Part shown: positions 35,985 through 45,593 of the stretch, piece after piece
How the letters are laid out: the number at the start of each line of letters is the position of its first letter
Position numbering within the stretch: the stretch's first letter is position 1
Assembly: GCF_024919275.1 (NCBI RefSeq)
Contig: NZ_JANWGH010000003.1
Location: forward strand, 719,677-783,676
Direction: 5' to 3'
From: Algoriphagus limi
Lineage (GTDB): Bacteria; Bacteroidota; Bacteroidia; Cytophagales; Cyclobacteriaceae
DNA length: 64,000 bases
Program-made: the position numbers and the translations under genes
Notes under the pieces: generated by a model
What the model was told of the DNA's origin: nothing
Seen by the model: only the letters and a program-made list of their open reading frames with translations
The model's database searches: none

Positions 35985-36219
35985 GGTACATCTAGATTTT
36001 TTTCAAAGTCTGAAAAACCAAAATTTCTAAAGCATAGCAGGAAGATTCCAGTCAAAAAATCTAGGTTTTTAGCGCCATTCTTTTTCAGGATTGAAACAAT
36101 ATTATTTATAATAATTCTAAATAAATAAAGGTGTTGGTTTTTAATTGTAACCTATTGTAAATCAATGGACTATAATTGTAAATGGAAATTCACTTCCTAA
36201 AACATCTTAAAAAATTCCA
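35985..36219. other. Long gene-free AT-rich region upstream of actA
   Basis: No open reading frame or RNA gene is seen. It contains an 11-bp inverted repeat (35992-36002 and 36054-36064) and three ATTGTAA repeats (36144, 36154, 36175) in the part nearest the actA promoter, described separately. Confidence 0.6.
36144..36181 (+). repeat. Three ATTGTAA repeats in helical register upstream of actA
   Basis: Copies start at 36144, 36154 and 36175, so spacing is 10 and 21 bp, one and two helix turns. They lie about 75-115 nt before the predicted actA start and could bind a regulator of the respiratory operon. Confidence 0.4.
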
Positions 36220-36252
36220 TATTTGAAAAATAAACCCTTGATACTACCTTTG
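36220..36252 (+). promoter_or_regulatory. Promoter of the act-cox operon
   Basis: A -33 TATTTG (36220-36225) and a -7 TACCTTTG (36245-36252) are separated by 19 nt, the best plus-strand mRNA promoter in the window. The leader is about 40 nt. Confidence 0.7.
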
Positions 36253-36296
36253 CAGGGGTTAAAGAGGACCGAATAAACTATTTAATTAGCAATAAT

Positions 36297-37559
36297 ATGT
36301 TATCCAAACGCTCGTTAGTAGGAGTTCCATTGAAATTCCACACGCTGGCATTGCTGTTTTTCTTGTTCTTGGGTGGGCAGGCTTTTGCTGCTGATCCGGC
36401 GGTAAGTGACAGTGAGGAAGCCATTGCGGCGGGAAAGACAGTTTTCAACGCAAACTGTAAACAGTGTCATAAACTAGATCAGAAAGCAGTAGGTCCTGCA
36501 CTTCGCGGAATTACTGACAGAAGATCTCCGGATTGGGCAAAGAGCTTCATCAAAAACTCACAGGCTGTTATCGCTTCTGGTGATGACTACGCTAACGCAT
36601 TGTATGCGGAGTACAACAACTTGATGATGCCTTCTCATGAATTTTTGTCTGACGCTGATTTGGACAATCTCTTGTCCTACATCGAATACGGTGACAAGGT
36701 AGATCCAGCTGCAGCAGCTGCAGCTACTGCTGGTGCCGCAGGAGGTGAAAGTGCAGGTGGAGGAATTCCGACTGAGTACCTAACCATCATCGTGGTTGTC
36801 CTTGTTATTGTTCTTTTGTTGATTTTGATTGTCTTGGGATTGATTATTTCTATCCTTACGAAATATGTCAACAAGCAGGATTTAGACGATGAAGACAAGG
36901 AATTCATTTCCCAAAAATTTCAATTAGGAAAAGTTCTTAAAAGTGATGCTTTTGTAATCATTGTAACCGCTTTGGTGGTGGCCTTGGTTGCAAAAACAGC
37001 GATTGATGGCTTATACTCTGTGGGTGTTCAGCAAGGATATGCGCCTACGCAGCCAATTGCTTATTCACACGCACTTCATGCAGGAACATTGGAAATCGAA
37101 TGTCAGTATTGCCATACTGGAGTAGAAATCGGTAAATCAGCTAACATTCCTTCTGCTAACATCTGTATGAACTGCCACATGCATGTGCAAAACGTACAGG
37201 GCCAAGAGGGCGTTTCTCCTGAAATTCAAAAAATTTATAACGCGATTGATAACAACCAGCCAATTGAGTGGGTTCGCGTTCACAACCTTCCTGACCTAGC
37301 TTATTTCAACCACTCTCAGCACGTGAAAGTCGGTGGTATCGAGTGCCAGACTTGCCACGGACCTATTGAAGAGATGGAAGTGGTTTATCAATATTCTTCC
37401 CTGACAATGGGATGGTGTATTGATTGTCACCGTCAGACAGAAATTGCTGCTGGTGGAAATGAGTATTATGACAAATTGGTACAACTTCATTCTGACTCTA
37501 AAGATGCCTTGAAAGTGAAGGATATCGGCGGTCTTGAGTGTGCAAAGTGTCATTACTAA
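36297..37559 (+). CDS. actA: Alternative Complex III subunit ActA, hexaheme fusion
   Basis: 420 residues with a signal-like N-terminus. A monoheme cytochrome c domain (about 36-135; CKQCH at Cys54-His58) is joined by an Ala/Gly-rich linker (136-158) to two membrane segments (about 161-190 and 217-236). A pentaheme domain follows with CQYCH, CMNCH, CQTCH, CIDCH and, at the C-terminus, CAKCH. That is six c-type heme motifs; pentaheme ActA is the form usually described. It is the electron-exit cytochrome subunit of the quinol:cytochrome c oxidoreductase. First gene of the act-cox operon, with a strong promoter upstream and actB 33 nt downstream. Confidence 0.9.
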   Translation: MLSKRSLVGVPLKFHTLALLFFLFLGGQAFAADPAVSDSEEAIAAGKTVFNANCKQCHKLDQKAVGPALRGITDRRSPDWAKSFIKNSQAVIASGDDYANALYAEYNNLMMPSHEFLSDADLDNLLSYIEYGDKVDPAAAAAATAGAAGGESAGGGIPTEYLTIIVVVLVIVLLLILIVLGLIISILTKYVNKQDLDDEDKEFISQKFQLGKVLKSDAFVIIVTALVVALVAKTAIDGLYSVGVQQGYAPTQPIAYSHALHAGTLEIECQYCHTGVEIGKSANIPSANICMNCHMHVQNVQGQEGVSPEIQKIYNAIDNNQPIEWVRVHNLPDLAYFNHSQHVKVGGIECQTCHGPIEEMEVVYQYSSLTMGWCIDCHRQTEIAAGGNEYYDKLVQLHSDSKDALKVKDIGGLECAKCHY

Positions 37560-37592
37560 AATCATTCTGAAATTCTATTCCTAGATCATAAA

Positions 37593-40500
37593 ATGAAGGA
37601 AACTAAAAAAACATACTGGAAAGGGCTTGAGCAACTCAGCAACGATCCAGAGTTTGTTAAAAATGCAGACAGGGAATTTCCAGAACTTCCCTCAACGCTT
37701 TCCGAGGATGGAAATGCTTCTCGAAGAGACTTTCTTAAACTAATGGGCTTTAGCTTGGCAGCAGCTTCTTTGGCTGCTTGTGAAGCTCCTGTTAGAAAAG
37801 CAATTCCTTATGTCAACAAGCCTGTTGATATCAATCCTTCCATTCCAAACTATTACGCATCAACCTTTGCTTCTGGTGGTGACTATGCTTCCATCGTTGT
37901 AAAAACACGGGAAGGTAGACCAATTAAAATCGATGGAAATGAGCTTTCTCCTATTAATAAAGGAAAAGTAAATGCCATCGTAGAAGCTTCTGTTCTTTCA
38001 CTATATGATAAAGAGCGATTGACTGGACCTTATTTGGCAGGTCAAAAGACCGATTGGTCTAGCTTGGATGCAGAAGTGAAATCAAAGCTTGCTAGCGCAG
38101 GTTCTGTGAAAGTTGTTGCAAATACCATGCTTTCTCCAACTACCGAGAAAGCTTTGCAGCAGTTCTCTGATGCTTTTGGAGCAGAAGTGATCATGTACGA
38201 TCCGCTTTCAAATTATGGTATTGCGAAAGCATCTGAAACCTACTATGGTCAGGCAGTAGTTCCTTCTTACTTTTTCGATAAGGCCAAAACCATCGTATCC
38301 TTTGGCGCAGACTTCCTAGGATCTTGGATTTCTCCAATTGAATTTGCTGGTCAATATGCAAAGACTCGTAAAATCAGCAAGGAAAATCCTGTGATGTCTC
38401 GTCACTTCCAGTTTGAGTCTAATTTGTCTTTGACTGGTGCTAACGCTGACTATCGAACTCCAATCAAAGCTTCTCAAAGTGGATTGGCTGTATTGGCACT
38501 ATATAATATGATTGCTTCCAAAGCTGGTGCATCAACCGTTTCTGCTCCTGCAGTTGAGGTTGCTCACTTGGAAAAAGCAGCAAATGAACTTTGGGCTAAT
38601 AGAGGAGCATCTTTAGTAGTTTCTGGTTCTAACGATCCAAACGTTCAAACTGTAGTTCATGCAATTAACGAATTGCTTGGAAATAATGGTTCTACAGTAG
38701 ATTTTGGTTCACCTGTGAATTTCCGAAAAGGAAATGATGCTGTAATGAATCAATTCATAACCGACTTGAATGCTGGTAGAATCGGAGCAGTTGTATTCTA
38801 TAACTGTAACCCAGTTTATGATCATCCAAGAGGTGCTGAAATCGCTGAAGGAATCGGTAAAGCTCGATTCAGTGTAGCGACTAACATGACCATGGATGAG
38901 ACGGCTTCTCTGGTACAGGCTGTTGCTCCAGATCACCATTACTTAGAGTCTTGGAATGACTTCGAACCGAAGCCAGGACATTTCTCTCTTTCTCAGCCAA
39001 CCATTTCTCCGTTGTTTGACACTCGCCAAGCTCAAGATTCATTCTTGACATGGGCTGGTGACACTGTTTCTTACTATGATTTCTTGCAACAAAGCTGGGA
39101 ATCTGGTTTGTTTACTCAACTTGAGACTGGCGGTGAGTTCCAAGAGTTCTGGGATCAATCTCTTTACAATGGTGTATTGGCAATTGAAAGAGAAAGCGCT
39201 GCGGTTTCTCCTGTAGGAGATGTAGCTGCTGCAGCTTCTGCTGTTGCCAGAACTTACAGTGCTGATAATTCAGGTGCTGAATTGGTTGTTTATACCAAGG
39301 TAGCTATCGGTAATGGTACATTTGCTAATAATCCATGGCTACAAGAAACTCCAGATCCAATTTCCAAAGCTACTTGGGACAACTATTTGACTGTTTCTCA
39401 GAAATGGGCGACAGAAAATGGTGTTTCCATGGTAGAGGAAAATACCAGAAAGGCAACGATCAATGTAAATGGTAAGCAATTGACTGTGCCTGTTTTGATT
39501 CAGCCTGGACAAGCTGAAGGCACATTCGGTTTGGCATTAGGTTACGGTAGAACCAAAGCAGGTCGAGTAGGAAACGGAATAGGGGTGAATGCTTATGAGC
39601 TTCTAGACGCTTCTGCTGGCTTTGTTAATTTTGATATTACATCAGGTGTAACTGTTGAAGTTACTGCTGATACTTATAAAATTGCTAGAACACAGACCCA
39701 TCAGACTTTCATGGGTCGTGAAAACGTAATTCAGGAAGCTACTTTGGCTGAGTACAAGCAAGATGCTTCAGCTGGCAGATACAAGCCTGAAATCTACAAA
39801 GAGGGTGAATTTGTTAAGCCTTCGAAAATTTCCCTTTGGAAAGGTCATCAATATTCTCAGCACCACTGGGGATTGGCGATTGACATGAACTCCTGTATCG
39901 GATGTTCTGCTTGTTCTGTAGCTTGTCAGGTTGAAAACAACGTGGCAGTTGTAGGTAAGCAGGAAGTCTTGAATCGTCGTGAAATGGCTTGGATCCGTAT
40001 CGATAGATATTATTCTTCTGATGCGGCAGCTGATGATTTGGATGGATTGGAAAAAGCTTCAGAAAATCCTGAGGTTACCTTCCAGCCAATGATGTGTCAG
40101 CAGTGTAACAACGCACCATGTGAGACAGTTTGTCCGGTTGCTGCTACGACCCATTCTTCTGAAGGTCTAAATCAAATGACTTACAACCGTTGTATCGGTA
40201 CTCGTTACTGTGCTAACAACTGTCCTTACAAAGTTCGTCGATTCAACTGGTTCAAGTACCATGACAACTCTCAGTTTGCTGGAGTTAACGTTGCTCAAAA
40301 CGATGATTTGGGTAAAATGGTATTGAATCCAGACGTTACCGTTCGAGCTCGAGGTGTAATGGAGAAATGCTCCATGTGTGTTCAGCGAATTCAAGCTGGA
40401 AAATTGGAAGCTAAGCGTGAAAAGCGTAAGGTGAAAGATGGAGATATCAATGTAGCCTGTGCGGTTGCTTGTCCTACTGACGCCTTAGTATTTGGTGATA

Positions 40501-40673
40501 TGAACGATCCAGAAAGCCGAATTTCTAAGCTTTTGAAGATCGAGGAAAACACTACTTCTGCTTTGAAAGAAGTGAATGAAGAGCGTGCATACCACGTGTT
40601 GGAGGAAATCAACGTGAGTCCAAACGTGTGGTATTTCACCAAAATCAGAAATAAAGACAAAAACGAAGCGTAA
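37593..40673 (+). CDS. actB: Alternative Complex III iron-sulfur subunit ActB
   Basis: A 1026-residue periplasmic subunit. The N-terminus has a twin-arginine motif (SRRDFLK, residues 43-49) and a lipobox ending at Cys63, so it is probably Tat-exported and lipidated. Residues 100-700 form a molybdopterin-oxidoreductase-like domain that in ACIII lacks the cofactor. The C-terminal ferredoxin-like part binds four clusters through [11 protein letters not shown] (about 767), [13 protein letters not shown] (about 836), [11 protein letters not shown] (about 867) and CSMC with CAVAC (about 927 and 956). It wires electrons within the complex. Confidence 0.93.
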   Translation: MKETKKTYWKGLEQLSNDPEFVKNADREFPELPSTLSEDGNASRRDFLKLMGFSLAAASLAACEAPVRKAIPYVNKPVDINPSIPNYYASTFASGGDYASIVVKTREGRPIKIDGNELSPINKGKVNAIVEASVLSLYDKERLTGPYLAGQKTDWSSLDAEVKSKLASAGSVKVVANTMLSPTTEKALQQFSDAFGAEVIMYDPLSNYGIAKASETYYGQAVVPSYFFDKAKTIVSFGADFLGSWISPIEFAGQYAKTRKISKENPVMSRHFQFESNLSLTGANADYRTPIKASQSGLAVLALYNMIASKAGASTVSAPAVEVAHLEKAANELWANRGASLVVSGSNDPNVQTVVHAINELLGNNGSTVDFGSPVNFRKGNDAVMNQFITDLNAGRIGAVVFYNCNPVYDHPRGAEIAEGIGKARFSVATNMTMDETASLVQAVAPDHHYLESWNDFEPKPGHFSLSQPTISPLFDTRQAQDSFLTWAGDTVSYYDFLQQSWESGLFTQLETGGEFQEFWDQSLYNGVLAIERESAAVSPVGDVAAAASAVARTYSADNSGAELVVYTKVAIGNGTFANNPWLQETPDPISKATWDNYLTVSQKWATENGVSMVEENTRKATINVNGKQLTVPVLIQPGQAEGTFGLALGYGRTKAGRVGNGIGVNAYELLDASAGFVNFDITSGVTVEVTADTYKIARTQTHQTFMGRENVIQEATLAEYKQDASAGRYKPEIYKEGEFVKPSKISLWKGHQYSQHHWGLAIDMNSCIGCSACSVACQVENNVAVVGKQEVLNRREMAWIRIDRYYSSDAAADDLDGLEKASENPEVTFQPMMCQQCNNAPCETVCPVAATTHSSEGLNQMTYNRCIGTRYCANNCPYKVRRFNWFKYHDNSQFAGVNVAQNDDLGKMVLNPDVTVRARGVMEKCSMCVQRIQAGKLEAKREKRKVKDGDINVACAVACPTDALVFGDMNDPESRISKLLKIEENTTSALKEVNEERAYHVLEEINVSPNVWYFTKIRNKDKNEA

Positions 40674-40690
40674 TCATAATTTTACAAACT

Positions 40691-42055
40691 ATGCAGGTTA
40701 CTTCATCCGTACGTCAGCCATTAGTCACCGGCGGTAAAACCTATCACGATGTCACGCACGATGTTTCGCGTCAAGTGGAGGGCAAACCATCCTTGGCTTG
40801 GTTTCTGGCCTTTTTGACTGCCGCTGGCGTGTTGGCACTTGGAGCCATCGCCTTGGTTGCTACCCTTTGGGAAGGAATCGGGATGTGGGGTCTAAACAAA
40901 ACCATCGGTTGGGCTTGGGACATCACCAACTTCGTGTGGTGGGTCGGTATTGGTCACGCCGGAACACTGATTTCAGCGGTATTGTTGCTTTTCCGCCAAA
41001 AGTGGAGAACATCCATTAACCGAGCTGCAGAAGCGATGACCATTTTTGCGGTTATCTGTGCAGCGATGTTCCCAGTGATTCACATGGGACGTCCTTGGAT
41101 CGGTGCTTACTGGGCACTTCCACTACCAAATACTTTCGGATCTCTTTGGGTAAACTTCAACTCGCCTCTTTTGTGGGACGTGTTTGCGATTTCTACCTAT
41201 TTCTCTGTTTCCTTGGTATTCTGGTATATCGGATTGATCCCTGATTTCGCAACTATCCGAGATCGAGCTACTGGTTTAAGAAAGACTATCTATGGTGCGC
41301 TTTCGTTTGGTTGGGATGGTGCAGCTAAAACTTGGATGAGATATGAGTCCGTATCCTTGATTTTGGCTGGTCTTGCTACTCCTTTGGTACTTTCAGTTCA
41401 CACCATCGTATCCTTTGACTTTGCAACTTCAGTAATTCCAGGATGGCATACCACGATCTTCCCTCCATACTTTGTGGCAGGTGCGATCTTCTCTGGTTTT
41501 GCCATGGTATTGACCTTGATGATCATTACTCGTAAGGTCTTCAAATTGGAAGATTACATTACTATGGGCCATATCGAATTGATGAATATTGTAATCATCA
41601 TCACTGGTTCCATTGTAGGTATTGCTTATATCACTGAATTTTTCATCGCATGGTATTCCGGCGTTGAAGCAGAACAATACGCATTCATTAACCGTGCTAC
41701 TGGACCTTACTGGTGGGCATACTGGTCTATGATGACTTGTAATGTGATTTCTCCACAGTTGTTCTGGATCAAGAAAATCAGAACTTCCATTGTTGCAACT
41801 TTCATCCTTTCTTTGGTTGTAAACATCGGAATGTGGTTTGAACGATTTGTAATTATCGTTACCTCTCTACACAGAGACTTCTTGCCATCTTCTTGGGCAA
41901 TGTTCTACCCAACTTGGGCAGATGTCGGAGTATATCTGTTCACGTTTGGTCTATTCTTCACCTTGTTCTTCTTGTTCGCTAAGTTTTTCCCTGTGATCAA
42001 CATGGCAGAGGTGAAGTCAGTGTTGAAATCTTCATCTGAAAAAGCTGCTAATTAA
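40691..42055 (+). CDS. actC: Alternative Complex III quinol-binding membrane subunit ActC (NrfD family)
   Basis: A 454-residue NrfD/PsrC-type protein with about ten membrane segments, starting with a soluble N-terminal 35 residues. It contains the [14 protein letters not shown] segment and a conserved GRPW turn typical of ActC. It is expected to oxidise menaquinol at the periplasmic side. It lies 17 nt after actB, and actD starts 1 nt after its stop. Confidence 0.92.
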   Translation: MQVTSSVRQPLVTGGKTYHDVTHDVSRQVEGKPSLAWFLAFLTAAGVLALGAIALVATLWEGIGMWGLNKTIGWAWDITNFVWWVGIGHAGTLISAVLLLFRQKWRTSINRAAEAMTIFAVICAAMFPVIHMGRPWIGAYWALPLPNTFGSLWVNFNSPLLWDVFAISTYFSVSLVFWYIGLIPDFATIRDRATGLRKTIYGALSFGWDGAAKTWMRYESVSLILAGLATPLVLSVHTIVSFDFATSVIPGWHTTIFPPYFVAGAIFSGFAMVLTLMIITRKVFKLEDYITMGHIELMNIVIIITGSIVGIAYITEFFIAWYSGVEAEQYAFINRATGPYWWAYWSMMTCNVISPQLFWIKKIRTSIVATFILSLVVNIGMWFERFVIIVTSLHRDFLPSSWAMFYPTWADVGVYLFTFGLFFTLFFLFAKFFPVINMAEVKSVLKSSSEKAAN

Positions 42056-42056
42056 T

Positions 42057-42590
42057 ATGGAAAGAGATACTCATTTTGTCTTAGGCGTATATGAGGACGA
42101 AGATGTCCTAATGAATGCCGTCAAGGAGGTAAGATCTAGTGGAGTTAAAATTCACGAAGTATATTCTCCATATCCTGTTCATGGATTAGAGCATGCTTTA
42201 GGATATAAGCGAAGCAGACTTCCAATTGCAGCTTTCTTGTTTGGAATGCTGGGTACTTCATTGGCATTGACCATGCAGTTCTACATGATGAAGTTTGACT
42301 GGCCGATGATTATCGGAGGTAAAGATTTCGCAGCTTTCCCGGATTTCATTCCGGTTTCTTTTGAAATGACTGTATTGCTTGCTGCTTTCGGCATGGTAGG
42401 TGTATTTATGGTTAGCTCAAATTTGAAGCCTTGGGCGCAACCTCGAATTTTCGATGTCCGAATCACAGATGACAAACATGTGATGGCAATTGATTTGGCT
42501 GTGAATTCCGGTATGGGAGAGGAGAAAATCAAAGAAATCCTTGCATCCTCCGGTGCTACAGAAGTGAACAATAAAAGTTTTGACGAGTAA
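42057..42590 (+). CDS. actD: Alternative Complex III subunit ActD (DUF3341)
   Basis: 177 residues: an N-terminal cytoplasmic domain with the DUF3341 pattern VYSPYPVHGLE, two membrane segments (about 57-80 and 103-122) and a C-terminal cytoplasmic domain. It is a structural subunit of ACIII. It starts 1 nt after actC, so translation is almost certainly coupled. Confidence 0.9.
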   Translation: MERDTHFVLGVYEDEDVLMNAVKEVRSSGVKIHEVYSPYPVHGLEHALGYKRSRLPIAAFLFGMLGTSLALTMQFYMMKFDWPMIIGGKDFAAFPDFIPVSFEMTVLLAAFGMVGVFMVSSNLKPWAQPRIFDVRITDDKHVMAIDLAVNSGMGEEKIKEILASSGATEVNNKSFDE

Positions 42591-42601
42591 TTCCCGATAG
42601 T

Positions 42602-43228
42602 ATGAAAATGATGAATAAACTTGGGATTTTGGGAATAGCATTAGCTGGGACAATCTTCGTAGGCTGTAGAGCTGGAGAGGATAATCCTGGTTTGGAATAT
42701 GCCCCTCAAATGTACCATTCTGTTCCTTACGAGCCCTTGTCTCAAATTAAAGATGAATCACAAGGTTCTTGGCTTTCCAATCGGGAGGACGAAAAGGGTG
42801 AGTTCTTTAACAGTAATGTGAACAATCCATATCAGATGAATATGCGTGAACCTGTTGAAGGAACTGTGCCTAGAAACAAGCATGGTATGCTTCCATATCG
42901 ATTGAAAGCTTTCGAATTGGAGCAGGCTGCTTTGGTAGAGAATCCTTTGACTGTCGACGATGCGATCATCAAAGAAGGGGAGACTCTTTACACACAATAT
43001 TGCTCAGCTTGCCACGGAAAAGGTGGTGAGGGAGATGGTAAAGTAGGTGAGATTATCGGTGGTGTTGCCAACCTAAAAGGTGGTGCTTACATCAATCTTC
43101 CAGAAGGACATATCTTCCATGTCATTACTAAGGGTAAAGGAAGAATGGGAGCTCATGGTTCTCAAATCACTCCTGAAAATCGTTGGAAGATCGTTTCCTA
43201 TGTTAAACAAGTAATTCAGAAGCAATAA
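42602..43228 (+). CDS. actE: Alternative Complex III monoheme cytochrome c lipoprotein ActE
   Basis: 208 residues with a lipobox (IFVGC, Cys near residue 22) and one heme motif CSACH, followed by GKGGEGDGKVGE, in a class I cytochrome c fold with a C-terminal Met ligand region (KGKGRMGAHG). It is anchored at the periplasmic face by lipid, and in ACIII it sits near ActA and passes electrons toward the oxidase. It begins 11 nt after actD; actF starts 2 nt after its stop. Confidence 0.92.
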   Translation: MKMMNKLGILGIALAGTIFVGCRAGEDNPGLEYAPQMYHSVPYEPLSQIKDESQGSWLSNREDEKGEFFNSNVNNPYQMNMREPVEGTVPRNKHGMLPYRLKAFELEQAALVENPLTVDDAIIKEGETLYTQYCSACHGKGGEGDGKVGEIIGGVANLKGGAYINLPEGHIFHVITKGKGRMGAHGSQITPENRWKIVSYVKQVIQKQ

Positions 43229-43230
43229 TC

Positions 43231-44526
43231 ATGGCTCACGAAGTTCAGAATTTTAACCTAGATCAGAAATTTGATTTCAATGCTGGAATCAAAAAGTCTA
43301 TCATGACCGTCCTCCTAATTGGAACAGCGCTGCTAGTGGTAGGTGTTGTATTGGCTATGATGGGTGGAGGACATGCTGAAGAAGGAGCCGAGGCTGGTGG
43401 GCATGCTTTCCACTGGTATCAGAGATTATTCGCAAACGTTTGGATCAATAACGTCTACTTCACAGGTATTGCGATTGTAGGTGTTTTCTTCTTCGCTATT
43501 CAATATGCTGCTCAAGCAGGTTGGTCTGCTCCAATTACCAGAGTAATGCTTGCTTTTGGTAACTGGCTACCGATTGCAGCTATCCTAATGATTGCTAGCT
43601 TCTTTGTAATGGGACATGATTTGTTCCACTGGTGGCATGCAGAGCTTTTTGATAAAGCCTCATCTGAATACGACGCAATTATTGATGGTAAAGGAGCTTT
43701 CTTTTACTGGCCAATGGAAAAGGGTACTTTTCCAGTATTCTACATTGCAAGAATGATTATCTTCTTCGGTTTCTGGGTATTCTTCTTTACTAAGTTTAAG
43801 AAAATTGCAGCTGCGGAAGATCAATTAGGAGGAACCTCTCACTGGTTCAAAATGAGAAGCTGGTCTGCATACTTCTTGGTATTCTTTGCAGTTTCTTCAT
43901 CTGTATCTGCTTGGGATTGGGTTATGTCAATCGATACACACTGGTTCTCCACCCTATTTGGATGGTATGTATTCTCTTCTTGGTTTGTAGCAGGTCTTTC
44001 TGCTATTACCTTGTTAGTGATCTTTTTGAAAGGGAAAGGATACCTTGAAATGGTCAATGAAAACCACGTTCATGATCTAGGTAAATTCGTTTTTGGATTC
44101 TCCATTTTCTGGACTTACCTATGGTTCTCACAATTTCTTTTGATCTACTACGCCAATATTCCTGAAGAATCAGTTTACTTCATCGAAAGATTATCTAGTG
44201 ACGTGTATGGAGGGTTCATTTTTGTAAATATTGCGATGAACTTTGTCCTGCCTTTCCTAGTTCTAATGACTAGAGATGCCAAGCGACATGGAATTTTCCT
44301 TAAGTTAGTATGTACATTGTTGATTGTAGGGCACTGGGTAGACTTCTTCTTGATGGTTCAGCCAGGTACTTTGGGTCACAATGGAGGTATTGGATTTATG
44401 GAAATTGGAATGTTCTTGGTTTATGGTTCAGCGGTGGCGTTGGTTGTGCTTGGAGGTCTGGCCAAAGGGAATCTGATCCCGAAAAATCACCCAATGCTTG
44501 AAGAAAGCTATCATCATCACATTTAA
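43231..44526 (+). CDS. actF: Alternative Complex III membrane subunit ActF (NrfD family)
   Basis: 431 residues with about ten membrane segments, homologous to ActC but without a proven quinol site. Typical features include HWYQRLFANVWINNVYF and the GHDLFHWWHAELF segment. A His-containing loop (GGHAEEGAEAGGHAFHW) follows the first membrane segment. It completes the ACIII operon actA-F and is followed after 23 nt by coxB. Confidence 0.9.
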   Translation: MAHEVQNFNLDQKFDFNAGIKKSIMTVLLIGTALLVVGVVLAMMGGGHAEEGAEAGGHAFHWYQRLFANVWINNVYFTGIAIVGVFFFAIQYAAQAGWSAPITRVMLAFGNWLPIAAILMIASFFVMGHDLFHWWHAELFDKASSEYDAIIDGKGAFFYWPMEKGTFPVFYIARMIIFFGFWVFFFTKFKKIAAAEDQLGGTSHWFKMRSWSAYFLVFFAVSSSVSAWDWVMSIDTHWFSTLFGWYVFSSWFVAGLSAITLLVIFLKGKGYLEMVNENHVHDLGKFVFGFSIFWTYLWFSQFLLIYYANIPEESVYFIERLSSDVYGGFIFVNIAMNFVLPFLVLMTRDAKRHGIFLKLVCTLLIVGHWVDFFLMVQPGTLGHNGGIGFMEIGMFLVYGSAVALVVLGGLAKGNLIPKNHPMLEESYHHHI

Positions 44527-44549
44527 TACAAACTCGAAATAGTTAAAAC

Positions 44550-45587
44550 ATGTACGGATTTCTAATTGCAGTTGGGGTTGTTCTCCTCCTTTCCATTGTT
44601 TGGATGGTTTACCGTATCCAAACCTTGGTATCTGTAGTCAAAGGCTCTGACAAGAAAATTGCTACCGGAAGTAATAAGGTGAATGCCTTCTTATTTCTAG
44701 TATTCTTGGTGGCGATTGGTGGTTTGATGTTTTGGTATTCCATCAAAGAATTCCATAACTATCAGCTTCCTATTGCTTCCGAACACGGAGTAGTTACAGA
44801 TAATTTGTTCTGGGTTACGATGGCCGTGACAGGTATCGTATTCATTATCACTCATATTTTGCTTTTCATCTTCCCTTACAAGTATCAGTACAAAGAAGAT
44901 CGCAAAGCGACTTTTTATCCAGAAAATAACAAATTGGAGGTTATTTGGACAGCCGTACCTGCAGTAGTACTTGCTATCCTAGTTATCACAGGATGGATGG
45001 CTTGGTCTGATATTACTGCTCCAGCTCCAGAGAAGGCACATGTGGTTGAAATTATGGGATACCAATTCGCTTGGGATATCCGATATCCTGGCCAGGACAA
45101 TGTGTTGGGAGACTATGACTACAGACTTACTTCAGCTATCAACCCAATGGGGATTGACTTTACAGATCAAAATTCTGTAGATGATTTTCCTTCTCCAGTT
45201 GTAGTAATTCCTAAAGGAGAGCCCGTATTATTTAAAATTCGAGCTAGAGATGTATTGCACTCTGTTTTTGCTCCTCACATGAGATTGAAAATGGATGCTG
45301 TACCTGGAATGCCTACTCGTTTTTGGTTTGTACCTACCAAGACTACTGCCGAAATGAGAGCTGAGCTAAATGATCCGGAATTCGTATATGAAATTGCTTG
45401 TACTGAGATCTGTGGCCGAGGTCACAACTCCATGAGAAGAGTGATTGAGGTTGTAGAGCCTGAGGAATATCAAAAATGGCTTACTGAGCAAAAGACCTTC
45501 CTTCAAATGAATCCTGCCTTGGCTGAGGGGTTAGAAGTAGAGGTGAAAGAAGTGGCAGAAATTCAAAAAAGAAAAAACACAAAATAA
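44550..45587 (+). CDS. coxB: Cytochrome c oxidase subunit II
   Basis: 345 residues with two or three N-terminal membrane segments and a periplasmic cupredoxin domain. All CuA ligands are visible: His in HSVFAPH, and CTEICGRGHNSM (Cys, Glu, Cys, His, Met). It has no fused heme c domain, so it receives electrons from a separate cytochrome, probably ActE or ActA directly. coxA begins 6 nt later. Confidence 0.95.
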   Translation: MYGFLIAVGVVLLLSIVWMVYRIQTLVSVVKGSDKKIATGSNKVNAFLFLVFLVAIGGLMFWYSIKEFHNYQLPIASEHGVVTDNLFWVTMAVTGIVFIITHILLFIFPYKYQYKEDRKATFYPENNKLEVIWTAVPAVVLAILVITGWMAWSDITAPAPEKAHVVEIMGYQFAWDIRYPGQDNVLGDYDYRLTSAINPMGIDFTDQNSVDDFPSPVVVIPKGEPVLFKIRARDVLHSVFAPHMRLKMDAVPGMPTRFWFVPTKTTAEMRAELNDPEFVYEIACTEICGRGHNSMRRVIEVVEPEEYQKWLTEQKTFLQMNPALAEGLEVEVKEVAEIQKRKNTK

Positions 45588-45593
45588 ATAATT

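Noticed and set aside
40360-40377. ATGGAG/CTCCAT hairpin inside actB
   Set aside because: It lies within the MEKCSMC coding segment and is explained by the protein sequence.
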